Positions 1 through 8,355 are shown, numbered from the stretch's first letter. The stretch: 64,000 nucleotides of DNA from Oscillospiraceae bacterium (GCA_016293865.1 JAEDDG010000004.1:1-64000), one strand, 5' to 3'. Translations and numbers: made by a program. Notes: a model not told the origin generated them from the letters alone.

Positions 1-46
1 AGAGAAGAAAAAAGTCCTGCCTGAACCGCAGTTCAGGCAGGACTTT
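1..46 (-). terminator. Rho-independent terminator of the XRE gene
   Basis: A perfect 16-bp inverted repeat (11-26 paired with 31-46, loop of four bases) is followed on the minus strand by a T-rich tract (complement of positions 1-13). It lies just downstream of the minus-strand gene that ends at 73. Confidence 0.9.
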
Positions 47-72
47 CGGGTTATTGGGAGATGCGGGACGGG

Positions 73-855
73 TCAGATCATCAGTTTGAAAATTTCGGCC
101 GCCCATGAAAGCCGGGATGGGACAACCGTTCCGAGCAGCTGTTTGATATATGCCGCGTCCTGGACGGTGAGGCTGCCTGTTTTCTGAAAGACGCTGCCGG
201 CGGCCCACGTGTCGCCCACGGCGATCATCGCCTTTGCATGGTCGCCGATGGCCGCGTATTTCCCGATGGCCAGCGCGCCGGCCGAAAAATCGCCCACCGC
301 GACGGCGCCGAGCGCAATAATGCCCAGCGTGACGGCTCCCACTGTGAAGAGACCGGCAGCAAAGCAGCCTGCTGAGAAAATGCCGAGTGTGAACAGACCG
401 GCAGAGAGCAGCCCGAGGGACAGAAGACCGAAGGACAGCAGTCCGGCAGACAGCACGCCGAAGGACAGTATACCCCTTGCCTTCAGTCCGATTGCGACGA
501 TTCCGCGCGCGTTCATGCCGATGGCCAAAATGCCCCTGGCGTTTCTGGCAATATGCCAGAGCGGCAGGCCGCCGACTGTTCTGGCGCTTTTTCGCTCGTG
601 CAGCCTTTGCCGGAAAAATGACTGCGCCGGCGCCGGCTGCCGTTCGTCTGCGGTTTCCTCTCCGTCCTTCAGCAGGTAGTCCAGCGAGCAGTCAAACAGC
701 GTGCTGATGCGGATCAGCTTTTCCGTCTCGGGATACGCGGCGCCGCTCTCCCATTTGCTGATTGCCTGCCTGGAAACGCCGAGAACGTCTGCCAGCTGTT
801 CCTGCGTATAGCTGTTTTCTTTCCGGAGCTTTGATAATTTTTCACCGAGTGTCAT
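73..855 (-). CDS. XRE-family regulator with glycine pentad-repeat C-terminal domain
   Basis: 260 residues. The first ~60 residues form a lambda-repressor-type helix-turn-helix (LGEKLSKLRKENSYTQEQLA, SRQAISKWE), so it should bind DNA. After a charged linker comes an unusual domain of about 19 uninterrupted five-residue units, roughly residues 108-198. Each unit begins with Gly and has the form G-[LIV]-[LFV]-[ST/A]-[hydrophobic], for example GLLSF, GLLSA, GLFTL, GIFSA. A short ordinary C-terminus follows. The strict period of five suggests a pentapeptide-like beta-helix or solenoid; this is inferred. The upstream in-frame ATG at 870 is rejected because its own sequence contains the GGAGG that sits 8 nt before the ATG at 855. 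It is monocistronic, ends at a strong terminator, and lies about 110 bp downstream of the glycyl radical enzyme pair. Its target is unknown. Confidence 0.85.
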   Translation of the reverse strand: MTLGEKLSKLRKENSYTQEQLADVLGVSRQAISKWESGAAYPETEKLIRISTLFDCSLDYLLKDGEETADERQPAPAQSFFRQRLHERKSARTVGGLPLWHIARNARGILAIGMNARGIVAIGLKARGILSFGVLSAGLLSFGLLSLGLLSAGLFTLGIFSAGCFAAGLFTVGAVTLGIIALGAVAVGDFSAGALAIGKYAAIGDHAKAMIAVGDTWAAGSVFQKTGSLTVQDAAYIKQLLGTVVPSRLSWAAEIFKLMI

Positions 856-968
856 TGCCTGTGCCTCCATTTATCTGTGCTTCTGGTAAGAGCATAACGG
901 TTTCCGGATGAAAAAACCACCATTTTTGAATTTCAGAATGTAAACTGCAGGTTGCGTTTGCCGGAAAA

Positions 969-1859
969 TCACAGATCTGTGCGCGGATCGGCCAGCTGCG
1001 CATCAAAAGCGGCCTGCATTTTTTCCAGAAGCTCCGGCGGACAGGCGGCGGACGCCTCAAGCGTGCAGCGCCTGCCCAGCTGTGCGTACTTGCTGCCGCT
1101 GAGCATGTGACACGGCAGAAACTCAACGCCTCTGCAGCAGTTCAGGGAGCGGTACAGACGGGCAACCGCTGCCGCATGGAGCGCATCGGCATTGACGCCC
1201 TGGACGGCGACGCACCGCAGAACTGTGGCTGCGCCGAGCGCGTCGGCCGCGCGGAGGTTTTCCAGTGCCGGCCCGGCCGGCATGCCGGTGAAATGCCGGT
1301 GGCGGTCAGAATCCGTATCCTTGACGTCCCAGAGAAAGAGGTCGACGCAGCGTACGAGATCGGGCAGCCATCCGGCGTCAAAAAATCCGCTGGTTTCCAC
1401 AGCGGTGCTGAGCCCTGCATCCCTGCATGCGCGCAGGAGTGCCAGCGCCTGCTCCGGCTGTGCGAGCGGTTCGCCGCCGGAGAGCGTCACGCCGCCGGTC
1501 CCGCCGTAAAACGGCATGTCCCGCAAAACGTCCCGGACAACCTCCGGGACGGACATTTCTTTTGCGGAAAGGCGCAGGGCGCGGGTCGGGCAGGCGTCCG
1601 CACACCGGCCGCATGCGCGGCAGAGCCGGCGGTCCAGCCTGTGATCCGGCGCAAAGCTGTGCGCGCCGGCGAGGCAGACTTCTGCGCACCGGCCGCAGCC
1701 GATGCAGCGGCTTTCAGAATAGAGCAGGGCGGGCGCCTGCAGCTGTGCTTCCGGATTGTGGCACCAGGCACAGCGCAGCGGACAGCCGCTGAGAAATACA
1801 ACCGTGCGCAGGCCGGGGCCGTCGTGCATGCAGAAGCGCTGAATTTCCGTTACAAGCAT
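969..1859 (-). CDS. Glycyl radical enzyme activase (radical SAM)
   Basis: 296 residues, PflA-type. It uses S-adenosylmethionine and a 4Fe-4S cluster to place the glycyl radical on its partner enzyme, releasing 5'-deoxyadenosine. The radical SAM cysteine motif CPLRCAWC is at residues 26-33. Two ferredoxin-like motifs follow (CIGCGRCAEVC and CRACGRCADAC), typical of activases of the dehydratase and lyase type and absent from the short E. coli PflA. The GGEP SAM-binding motif is present (LSGGEPLAQ). The ATG at 1859 overlaps the stop codon of the upstream glycyl radical enzyme by one base (TAATG), so the two are translationally coupled; an earlier in-frame start would lie inside that gene. The partner is almost certainly the gene immediately upstream. 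Confidence 0.93.
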   Translation of the reverse strand: MLVTEIQRFCMHDGPGLRTVVFLSGCPLRCAWCHNPEAQLQAPALLYSESRCIGCGRCAEVCLAGAHSFAPDHRLDRRLCRACGRCADACPTRALRLSAKEMSVPEVVRDVLRDMPFYGGTGGVTLSGGEPLAQPEQALALLRACRDAGLSTAVETSGFFDAGWLPDLVRCVDLFLWDVKDTDSDRHRHFTGMPAGPALENLRAADALGAATVLRCVAVQGVNADALHAAAVARLYRSLNCCRGVEFLPCHMLSGSKYAQLGRRCTLEASAACPPELLEKMQAAFDAQLADPRTDL

Positions 1860-3970
1860 TATTTCGTATCCCTCTCGATGACCATGTCCTGCCATTCCCG
1901 CGTCAGTGTGACGAAGCGGGCGTTCCAGCCGGACACGCGCACGGACAGCGTCTGATAGGACTCAGGGTCCGCCTGAGCGGCGCGCAGGACGGCGGCGTCC
2001 ACCACATCCATCTGCATAAAGAATCCGCCGAGCGCCGTAAAGCCGCGGATAAGGCCCTCAATTGCCGCCAGCCCGCCTTCGCCCCGGACGCTGCCGGGGG
2101 ACAGAACGATGTCCAGCGCGGCGCCGTTGGTCTGCCGCACGAGATCCGCCTTGCAGCAGGAGCGGATCACGGCTGTGGCGCCCCGGGCGTCTGTGCCGGG
2201 TGTGGGGGAGAAATTTCCGGAGAGAACAGCGCCCTTCTTTTTCCCGAAAGTTGTCGCCGTCCTGCCAGACACCCATTCAATCTGCCGGCCGAAGGTACTG
2301 ACGCCGGGGATGAAGCGCAGCGGCGCGCCGGCGTCATACTGCGCGCAGAAGTCTGCAAACTGCCCCAGAATATCCGCGGCAATCTGATCCGCTTCATCGT
2401 TGTCGTTGCCCCACCAGCTGTAACCGTTCAGAATCTGCTGACGCAACGGCTCCTCACCGGCCCAGTCGGCGGAAACAGCCTGCATCAGCCGGTCAAACGT
2501 GACAATATGATCCTCAAAAACCGCTTTTTTGACGGCGTAAAGGCTGTTGGCAATGTCCGTGATGCCGCCGATGTGCGGGGAAAAGATGTTGTAATCCGGG
2601 CCTCCCTCAAAGTAGCAGCGGCCGCGCCGGATGCAGCCTTCCTCAAACAGGGAGATGACCGTGCAAGGGCGCTCCTTGCTGCCGGAGCTGCTGTCCGGGG
2701 CGCACAGATACTCAAAGTGCGTCCGCGTCTCTTCGTACAGGCGGCCGACATGTGCATGCAGATCGGCCAGGAAACGTTCATACAGAGCGCTGTAGCTTTC
2801 AAAATGGGCGTTTCCGCCCTGCAATGTGACATTCTGGAGAATGGACAGACCGTCAAACGGCAGATAGGTGAAAAATGTCCGGCCGGGGACCTGCACCTCC
2901 CAGCAGCCGTCGTTTGCAAAGCGGCGGGCCTGGCGCAGGTCAAAACCTGCCCGGATGAGCGCCTGAATGACGAGAGGCTCGTTGTATACGGCCACAATGC
3001 CGCCGCCGTGGCGGATGACCTGCGCCAGCCTGCGCAGAAGCTTCGGGTCGGTCTGCGGACTGACGCGCACCGAAATGGGAAAGTCGCTGATGCCCAGCTC
3101 CTCCACAATGTCCAGCACCAGGCCGGTGACGGCGTTGGTGACGTCCCGCCCGTCTTCGTCAACGCCGGACAGGACGATGTTCTGGTAATGCATGGCGTCG
3201 CCGTTCAGGACGACGTCGCCGCAGATCCATTCACAGCCCTTGATAAAAAAGTGCGCGAGAATTTCACGCGCCTCGTCCAGTGTCAGCCGGCCGGCGGCAA
3301 GATCCGCGTCCAGATAGGGGCCCAGCAGAACGTCCAGCCGGCCGATGCCCGGCCAGTTTCCGCACAGGCGCAGGAAAGCGAAGACAAACCAGATGCTCTG
3401 GACAGCCTCGTGGAAATTCCGGGGCGGCGCATAGGGAACACGGCTGAGGTTCCGGTGATTTTCGCTGTCCGGATCCAGTGCAGCCAGATATCGCCCGTGC
3501 CAGACGCGCAGCGCGTCCAGCGCATTCTGCATGCTCCTGTAGACCGGCGCCCTGGACGGATCAGTGTTCGCTGCGGCACAGATTTTCACCTGCTGCTCAA
3601 TGCCGCGCAGGCCCACGCGCAGAACGGTTTCAAAGTCAGCGGTCAGATGGCTGGCGCCCATGCACAGACATTGGCCGTCGGCCCAGCCGGGGACCTGGTA
3701 GCTGATGGCGTCGCCCAGTGAAGCGCTGCCGCTGACGCGCTCGCCGGGAACGATGCGCACCGGCGCGCGGGCGGCGATTTCCGCAATGCAGGCGTCATAT
3801 TTCTCCAGCATGTTCATCTGCCGGTAACCGGCAACGCCGGACATGTCAACATGCGGTGTTTTCCGCGCCTCAAGTCCGTATTTGTGATGCAGGGAATCCC
3901 AGGCAAAGGCACGGGTGGCTTCGCTCAGACGGACGGGCCGCGGCGTGCTGCAGGCAGTCGGAAATATCAT
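1859..3970 (-). CDS. Glycyl radical enzyme of the pyruvate formate-lyase superfamily, substrate unknown
   Basis: 703 residues, shorter than the usual ~780-850. The catalytic thiyl site reads NDGCWEVQVPG, with Cys356 and Glu358. The Cys-X-Glu arrangement is that of the dehydratase and lyase branch rather than true pyruvate formate-lyase, which has adjacent cysteines. The middle residue is Trp, where characterised dehydratases that I know have Val (GCVE). The C-terminal radical site is RVSGWNARF with Gly681 and Trp where Tyr is usual (RVxGY). Its activase follows with a one-base overlap. No microcompartment, transporter or aldehyde dehydrogenase genes flank it, so the substrate cannot be named. 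The ATG has GGGAGG five bases upstream and a good sigma-A promoter ahead. Database labels of formate acetyltransferase would be misleading. Confidence 0.9.
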   Translation of the reverse strand: MIFPTACSTPRPVRLSEATRAFAWDSLHHKYGLEARKTPHVDMSGVAGYRQMNMLEKYDACIAEIAARAPVRIVPGERVSGSASLGDAISYQVPGWADGQCLCMGASHLTADFETVLRVGLRGIEQQVKICAAANTDPSRAPVYRSMQNALDALRVWHGRYLAALDPDSENHRNLSRVPYAPPRNFHEAVQSIWFVFAFLRLCGNWPGIGRLDVLLGPYLDADLAAGRLTLDEAREILAHFFIKGCEWICGDVVLNGDAMHYQNIVLSGVDEDGRDVTNAVTGLVLDIVEELGISDFPISVRVSPQTDPKLLRRLAQVIRHGGGIVAVYNEPLVIQALIRAGFDLRQARRFANDGCWEVQVPGRTFFTYLPFDGLSILQNVTLQGGNAHFESYSALYERFLADLHAHVGRLYEETRTHFEYLCAPDSSSGSKERPCTVISLFEEGCIRRGRCYFEGGPDYNIFSPHIGGITDIANSLYAVKKAVFEDHIVTFDRLMQAVSADWAGEEPLRQQILNGYSWWGNDNDEADQIAADILGQFADFCAQYDAGAPLRFIPGVSTFGRQIEWVSGRTATTFGKKKGAVLSGNFSPTPGTDARGATAVIRSCCKADLVRQTNGAALDIVLSPGSVRGEGGLAAIEGLIRGFTALGGFFMQMDVVDAAVLRAAQADPESYQTLSVRVSGWNARFVTLTREWQDMVIERDTK

Positions 3971-4002
3971 AACGACCTCCCGGAACAGAATTGTTTATAT
4001 CT

Positions 4003-4031
4003 GTTATAGCAGGTTTTGATTGGACCGTCAA
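4003..4031 (-). promoter_or_regulatory. Sigma-A promoter of the glycyl radical enzyme operon
   Basis: On the minus strand TTGACG (4026-4031) lies 17 bp before TATAAC (4003-4008), both one mismatch from consensus. A short dyad AACAGA/TCTGTT (3984-3989 and 4000-4005) overlaps the -10 region and could be an operator. Confidence 0.75.
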
Positions 4032-4108
4032 TCGGCAGAAAAGACCGGAAAATGCACGCCTGTCCGGACGGAGATCAGGCAAAAGCGTACCGGCGGCAGA
4101 TGCGGCCT

Positions 4109-4149
4109 GAAAAACAGTCCCGGCCCGCGGGCAGATCCGCAGGCCGGGA
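4109..4149 (-). terminator. Terminator of the ABC exporter operon
   Basis: A 13-bp GC-rich stem (4118-4130 with 4137-4149, one G-U pair) with a six-base loop is followed on the minus strand by CTGTTTTTC. It lies 43 bp past the permease stop. Confidence 0.85.
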
Positions 4150-4191
4150 TGATTTGACATGGAAGATTGAAGCGCACCGGACTGCGGCGGG

Positions 4192-5778
4192 TCAGGCAAT
4201 GTCCGCCAGACGGAGCCGGCCCATCCGGGCATAGAGAAAGGCTGACGCGCCCAGCAGAAGAAGACAGAAGACGGCGTAGGCCAGATTCAGCAGGGCGGCC
4301 GGCATGGCATATACAAGCGCCGCGCCGGCTGCGATTGTCCCAAAGCCGGCAAGCATGGTGAACAGGGTGGAACTGCTCTGCTTGACGACGGCAGTCTCCG
4401 ACTCCCAGTTGAAAACCGGCATTTTCAGATTGACAGACAGACCGGCCACGGACATGAACAGCGTGCAGCAGACCGGCACCAGCAGCAGCCACAGCGCCGC
4501 GGCCGCGGCCGGACGCAGCGCAATGAGCAGAAGAATCCACGAAACGGCGCAGCAGGGGAGCATCACGGTCAGGTTGATCAGAAGCTTGCTGTTGAACACG
4601 GGCCTGACGGATATGGGCAGACTCTGCATGAGCCACCACTGGCGGCCTTCCATGGAGACCGCGCTCGCGGTGGTGGGGCTGATGGTACACATCAGGCCCA
4701 AAAGAAGCGGCGCAAACTGCAGCAGAATCCCGCTGGTCCCCAGCACGGCGTCAATCTGCCCCATGTCGGCAAACAGCGCGGCGGCGCCCGCAATGATCAT
4801 CAGCACACCGCCGATGCAGGTATTCATCACATAAATGCTGGAGGAAAAATAGCGCCGCAGTTCCTTTTTGTACAGGGCCCTGAGCGGAGATGTCTGGGTC
4901 AGCGTGCCCATGGTATACCGGCAGTGGGCGGCGCTGGCATTCAATGCAGTGCAGACGGAGGCATATGCGCGCTGTACCAGGAACACATACAGCGCGAAAA
5001 CGCCCACTGACAGACCGGCAAAAATGAGGAAGCTGCCGATGCTTCCGTTCAGGCCTGCCGTATACAGGGAGGTCAGGGGATATGCGGTGGCCAGAGCCTG
5101 CAGCAAAACGGCGGAATAGGCGGTGAGCTGCGTGTCGGTCATGCCGCCTATGGAGACGGACATGCGCAACGACAGAAGGAGAATGCCCAGGGTCAGGAGC
5201 ATATACAAAACGAGCGAAACGAGGTTTTTGCGCCGCATTCTGGAGGCAACCGCCAGTATCAGCGCGCCCAGCAGCGAGGAGACAGTCATGGGCAGAAGCG
5301 GCATCAGAAGCAGTCCGGCCAGTGAAAAAACATAAAACAGGGCGTCCGGCCGCGCGGCCCACGCATAGACGGCGGTTCCCGGCAGGACAACCAGCGCGCT
5401 GATCAGCAGGTTGACCAGGTAAACGCTGAGAAAGCGGCTGGTGACGATCGCCGCGGAGGAGACCGGCAGCACGACTGTTTTTTCATAGTCCTTCAGATTG
5501 AAAATCATTTCCCCGGACTTAAACAGCGTAAAAACAAAAATGACAAGGCTGACGACGGTGAAAAGATACGCGGGGATGATCTCAGCCATATCCAGAGCCG
5601 CGTAGGCGAAGCTGAGCGCGCCTGCGTAGACCGCCAGCATCACGCCCAGAAGAATGAACATACAGACCATCAGAACAGCACGCTTTTTTCTGCGGCTGTC
5701 CCGGCTGTGGAGCGCCTCGTTCAGATTGAATAACCCCAGAAGCTGCAGGTGTGTCAGCAGTTTAATCTGTCTGCACAT
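4192..5778 (-). CDS. ABC-2 type transporter permease
   Basis: 528-residue integral membrane protein with about a dozen strongly hydrophobic stretches, for example residues ~35-60, 70-95, 115-145 and 150-190. There is a cytoplasmic N-terminus and no signal peptide. It is the membrane partner of the ATPase encoded immediately upstream, and their genes overlap by 17 bases. The start at 5778 is chosen because GGAGG lies nine bases ahead; an earlier in-frame start lacks this. The fold resembles the large two-half ABC-2 permeases of Firmicutes that export peptides, lipids or drugs, but nothing identifies the cargo. A terminator follows directly. Confidence 0.85.
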   Translation of the reverse strand: MCRQIKLLTHLQLLGLFNLNEALHSRDSRRKKRAVLMVCMFILLGVMLAVYAGALSFAYAALDMAEIIPAYLFTVVSLVIFVFTLFKSGEMIFNLKDYEKTVVLPVSSAAIVTSRFLSVYLVNLLISALVVLPGTAVYAWAARPDALFYVFSLAGLLLMPLLPMTVSSLLGALILAVASRMRRKNLVSLVLYMLLTLGILLLSLRMSVSIGGMTDTQLTAYSAVLLQALATAYPLTSLYTAGLNGSIGSFLIFAGLSVGVFALYVFLVQRAYASVCTALNASAAHCRYTMGTLTQTSPLRALYKKELRRYFSSSIYVMNTCIGGVLMIIAGAAALFADMGQIDAVLGTSGILLQFAPLLLGLMCTISPTTASAVSMEGRQWWLMQSLPISVRPVFNSKLLINLTVMLPCCAVSWILLLIALRPAAAAALWLLLVPVCCTLFMSVAGLSVNLKMPVFNWESETAVVKQSSSTLFTMLAGFGTIAAGAALVYAMPAALLNLAYAVFCLLLLGASAFLYARMGRLRLADIA

Positions 5779-6484
5779 GATTGACAACCTCCATAAAGAC
5801 AGATTCAAGAGAAGCGCCGCCTGTCAGCGTCCGGGTTTCGCCGGCAGTGACCAGCGCGCCGTTTTTGATAATGGCAATTTTATTGCACAGCTTTTCCGCC
5901 ACATCCAGCACGTGGGTGGAGAAAAACACGGCACAGCCTGACTGGCAGAGTTCATGCATGATCTCCTTGAGCGTGACGGATGCGGCCGGATCCAGTCCCA
6001 CAAAAGGCTCGTCCAGAATCAGCAGCTTCGGCGCGTGGATCAGGGCGGAAATAATGGCCAGCTTCTGCTTCATGCCGTGGGAGTAGGAGGAGATCAGGTC
6101 GCCCAGCGCATCCGTCAGCTGGAAAGCCCCGGCGTATTTTCCGATCCGCTCTTCTCTCAGAGCGGGTGTGACGGAAAAAATATCCGCGATGAAATTCAGA
6201 TACTGAATGCCGGTCAGATATTCATACAGATCCGGGTTATCCGGTATGTAAGCCGTCAGGGATTTGCACAGGACGGGTTCTTCCTGTACGCTGTGGCCGT
6301 CAATGCGGATTTCCCCGCTTTCAAAACCGGTAATACCGGCAACGCACTTGAGGGTGGTGGTTTTGCCTGCGCCGTTGTGGCCGATGAAGCCGTAAATGTC
6401 GCCGGCATGCACGGACAGCGTCAGGTCCCGTACGGCTGTTTTGCCTCCCTTGTAGGTTTTGGTAAGATTTTTGATCTCCAGCAT
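5762..6484 (-). CDS. ABC transporter ATP-binding protein
   Basis: 240 residues, a complete nucleotide-binding domain. Walker A is GHNGAGKTT (~residue 34), the Q-loop region is YIPDNPDLYEYLTG, the signature is SYSHGMKQKL, Walker B is LLILDEPFVGLDP, and the switch histidine is in STHVLD. It powers the adjacent ABC-2 permease. The start has GGGAG seven bases upstream and is only two bases after the stop of the regulator gene, so regulator, ATPase and permease form one operon. The LDEPFVGLDP form and the small size fit exporters of the BcrA/YtrB/NatA type. Confidence 0.93.
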   Translation of the reverse strand: MLEIKNLTKTYKGGKTAVRDLTLSVHAGDIYGFIGHNGAGKTTTLKCVAGITGFESGEIRIDGHSVQEEPVLCKSLTAYIPDNPDLYEYLTGIQYLNFIADIFSVTPALREERIGKYAGAFQLTDALGDLISSYSHGMKQKLAIISALIHAPKLLILDEPFVGLDPAASVTLKEIMHELCQSGCAVFFSTHVLDVAEKLCNKIAIIKNGALVTAGETRTLTGGASLESVFMEVVNHVQTD

Positions 6485-6486
6485 AA

Positions 6487-7014
6487 TTATTCTCCCTTCT
6501 GTCCCGATTCCGGCGGGGCGGAAATGATGGTGATGCAGCGGGGTTTGCGGCCCGGTCCGGGTTTATTCATGATCACGTCGTTGTAAACCTGGCCGATGCG
6601 GTTGGAAAAGTCTGTGAATTCCTCATCTGAGAGCAGGAGCGTGGCGGAACTGACGCTGAGCATATCGCGCATGGGCTCGGCGTCAGGCCGGGCAAAATAG
6701 CGGGCGAAGGATGCGGCAATGCTCATCAGCGTGCTTTGGATCAGGGCTGCGCCGTCCGCCAGGGTCATATCCTCAGGATCCGGCTGCGCCAGGGTGTAGG
6801 TGGTTTCCACGGCGCCGCGCACCTGCCGGCGCTGCACAGCGGTCAGCAGGCCGGCGTCCAGCAGCGTTTTGACATGGCGGTAAAGCGTCGGACGCGGAAT
6901 ATCGGTGCATTCTGCCGCGATATCTCCCACAGTGGCGTGGGGATGCAGCAGAAGATACTGGATAATCCGCTGCCGCACGGGATGAATCAGCAGCGGACCG
7001 AGGTCCTTTTTCAA
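6487..7014 (-). CDS. Winged-helix (ArsR-like) transcriptional regulator of the ABC operon
   Basis: 175 residues beginning at TTG 7014. The start is set by a very strong ribosome binding site (AGAGGTGAT, 7021-7029) six bases ahead; a longer reading frame lacks one and would run into the promoter. The N-terminal ~80 residues hold a winged helix: HPVRQRIIQYLLLHPHATVGDIA, PRPTLYRHVKTLLDAGLL, then a wing. The C-terminal half is helical with no cysteine or histidine metal cluster, so it does not look like a classical metal sensor. It resembles the helix-turn-helix family often paired with ABC exporters. It probably represses its own operon through the palindrome that overlaps the -10 element; this is inferred from position. 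Confidence 0.85.
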   Translation of the reverse strand: MKKDLGPLLIHPVRQRIIQYLLLHPHATVGDIAAECTDIPRPTLYRHVKTLLDAGLLTAVQRRQVRGAVETTYTLAQPDPEDMTLADGAALIQSTLMSIAASFARYFARPDAEPMRDMLSVSSATLLLSDEEFTDFSNRIGQVYNDVIMNKPGPGRKPRCITIISAPPESGQKGE

Positions 7015-7043
7015 AGTGAGATCACCTCTTGTGTCCAAAAATG

Positions 7044-7071
7044 ATATTATTCTCAAATTTTAGAATAATAT
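7044..7071. promoter_or_regulatory. Operator palindrome for the winged-helix regulator
   Basis: A perfect 10-bp inverted repeat, ATATTATTCT (7044-7053) and AGAATAATAT (7062-7071), is separated by 8 bp. The right arm covers the -10 element of the operon promoter, as expected for a repressor site. Confidence 0.7.
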
Positions 7072-7095
7072 AGCATATGACAGACGCAATGTCAA
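7067..7095 (-). promoter_or_regulatory. Sigma-A promoter of the regulator-ABC operon
   Basis: Minus strand TTGACA (7090-7095), 17-bp spacer, TATATT (7067-7072). The -35 is perfect consensus and the -10 has one mismatch. Confidence 0.85.
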
Positions 7096-7115
7096 CAGCC
7101 GGAGGCTGGATATGC

Positions 7116-7149
7116 AAAAAAACAGCGCGCAGATTGATCTGCGCGCTGT
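7116..7149 (-). terminator. Terminator of the VanY-like gene
   Basis: A 13-bp perfect stem (7122-7134 with 7137-7149) is followed on the minus strand by TTTTTTTGC (complement of 7115-7122). It lies between the carboxypeptidase stop and the divergent-side ABC promoter. A second imperfect GC-rich hairpin lies at about 7235-7275. Confidence 0.8.
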
Positions 7150-7285
7150 CTGGCTGCTGTGATGGCAAGCGGACAGGAGGCCGCACCTGTTCCGGATGCA
7201 GGTATTGTCTGGCAGGGTATTCAGGCACGCGCCTGTTTTCAGGGCCTGCGGCCGGAGCGGCCGCCTGAAAAGGATGCTGCCGGGT

Positions 7286-8287
7286 TCAGATTCCGACTGT
7301 GACGATAAAGCCGTCGACATTGTTTCCGGAGAGAGAGTACGCCGCATTCTCCGGCAGATAGACGTTTGTACCCGCGCAGAAATAGATTTCGTAGGTTTTT
7401 CCGCCCTGACTGTACGTCAGGTGATCGCCGAAAAAATCGTAATCCCGCAGATAGTCAACATATTCCTCCAGACACATGCGGTTTTCTTGCATCAGTCCGG
7501 CGTGAACCGGCCCGACATAGCGGAAGTGCCAGGGCTCGTTGCTGATGCCGGTAATGTCCGATTTGCCCGCCTCATAGCGCTGAACAAAGCCGTATTCATA
7601 GGCGTGTGCCAGAATCCAGCTGCTCTCCGGGACGTTTTCGAATTCATTGCAGTCGCCGGTGTCTGCGTAATAAATATTCAGGTCAAAGGCAAGACCGGTC
7701 TGGTGCTCGCTGCAGCCGGGCTGCGCGACAAATGTCCGTGTGTGCTCCTCGCCGTACTGCGCGGCATTCTGTTCGTAAATGCGCTGCTGGTCCTCGCTGG
7801 AACGGTAGCCTGAGGTGATGTTCATGAAGCTCTGGCCTGTTGCGGCGTGGAAGCCTTCCATCATGGCGTCCAGCTGCGGGATTACGCGGTCGGAAAGCAG
7901 GACCTCCGTATCACGGACGAAGTAAGGGCCGTTCATATGGTCGTATACGCTGACCAGGCCGTCGCCGTCCGGCAGCGTACAGGCATGGCTGTTGTTGACG
8001 AGAATCAGATCGCCCATGCCCATTTCCTGCTGCGTCATGACCTGCAGCGTATACCCGTCCGGTATATCCGTCGGCTTTGGTATACCCGTCTGCGTGTCCG
8101 GGGAGGATGTGTTTCCGGCGTCCGGTGTCTGGCCGGATGATGCCGGGATGTTCAGAAGAACGCCGATGCAGATGATGATGAAGAACAAAAGCGCCGCCAG
8201 AACAAGAAAGAGAATCAGAACCGGCGGGCGCGGGCCGCTGCGCCGGGATGACCGGGCTGTACGGCCCGTGCGGTAAGAATATTCCAT
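7286..8287 (-). CDS. Membrane-anchored D-alanyl-D-alanine carboxypeptidase, VanY/M15B family
   Basis: 333 residues. An Arg-rich cytoplasmic N-terminus (residues 1-22) is followed by one hydrophobic anchor (~24-48). A Thr/Pro-rich linker leads to the M15 peptidase domain. Zinc-site motifs are SGYRSSEDQQ, CSEHQTGLAFDL (HxxxxxxD) and WHFRYVG. The enzyme is expected to trim the terminal D-Ala from peptidoglycan stem peptides outside the membrane. It ends with a ~60-residue tail after the catalytic domain. GGAGG is ten bases ahead of the ATG. It is a single gene bounded by a terminator. It is not in a van resistance context, so housekeeping wall trimming is likelier than vancomycin resistance. Confidence 0.88.
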   Translation of the reverse strand: MEYSYRTGRTARSSRRSGPRPPVLILFLVLAALLFFIIICIGVLLNIPASSGQTPDAGNTSSPDTQTGIPKPTDIPDGYTLQVMTQQEMGMGDLILVNNSHACTLPDGDGLVSVYDHMNGPYFVRDTEVLLSDRVIPQLDAMMEGFHAATGQSFMNITSGYRSSEDQQRIYEQNAAQYGEEHTRTFVAQPGCSEHQTGLAFDLNIYYADTGDCNEFENVPESSWILAHAYEYGFVQRYEAGKSDITGISNEPWHFRYVGPVHAGLMQENRMCLEEYVDYLRDYDFFGDHLTYSQGGKTYEIYFCAGTNVYLPENAAYSLSGNNVDGFIVTVGI

Positions 8288-8332
8288 AGTTCATTTGCCT
8301 CCGCTTGAATTCTGCCCTCAGAATAGAGCAAT

Positions 8333-8355
8333 GAAACATGTCTTTGGCATGTTTC
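8333..8355. repeat. 8-bp inverted repeat upstream of the VanY-like gene
   Basis: GAAACATG (8333-8340) and CATGTTTC (8348-8355) form a perfect dyad with 7 bp between. It lies 45-70 bp upstream of the start codon, where a promoter or operator would be, but I see no convincing -35/-10 pair. Confidence 0.4.

Noticed and set aside
209..679. Plus-strand frame rich in Pro, Ser and Ala with repeat character
   Set aside because: It is the reverse complement of the Gly-pentad repeat region of the XRE gene.
970..981. Perfect palindrome CACAGATCTGTG at the activase stop codon
   Set aside because: A 12-bp palindrome alone, without a promoter or T-tract, is not enough to call a site.
7286..8287. Vancomycin resistance (vanY) locus
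   Set aside because: Only the carboxypeptidase family is shared; no vanHAX, vanRS or related genes are nearby.
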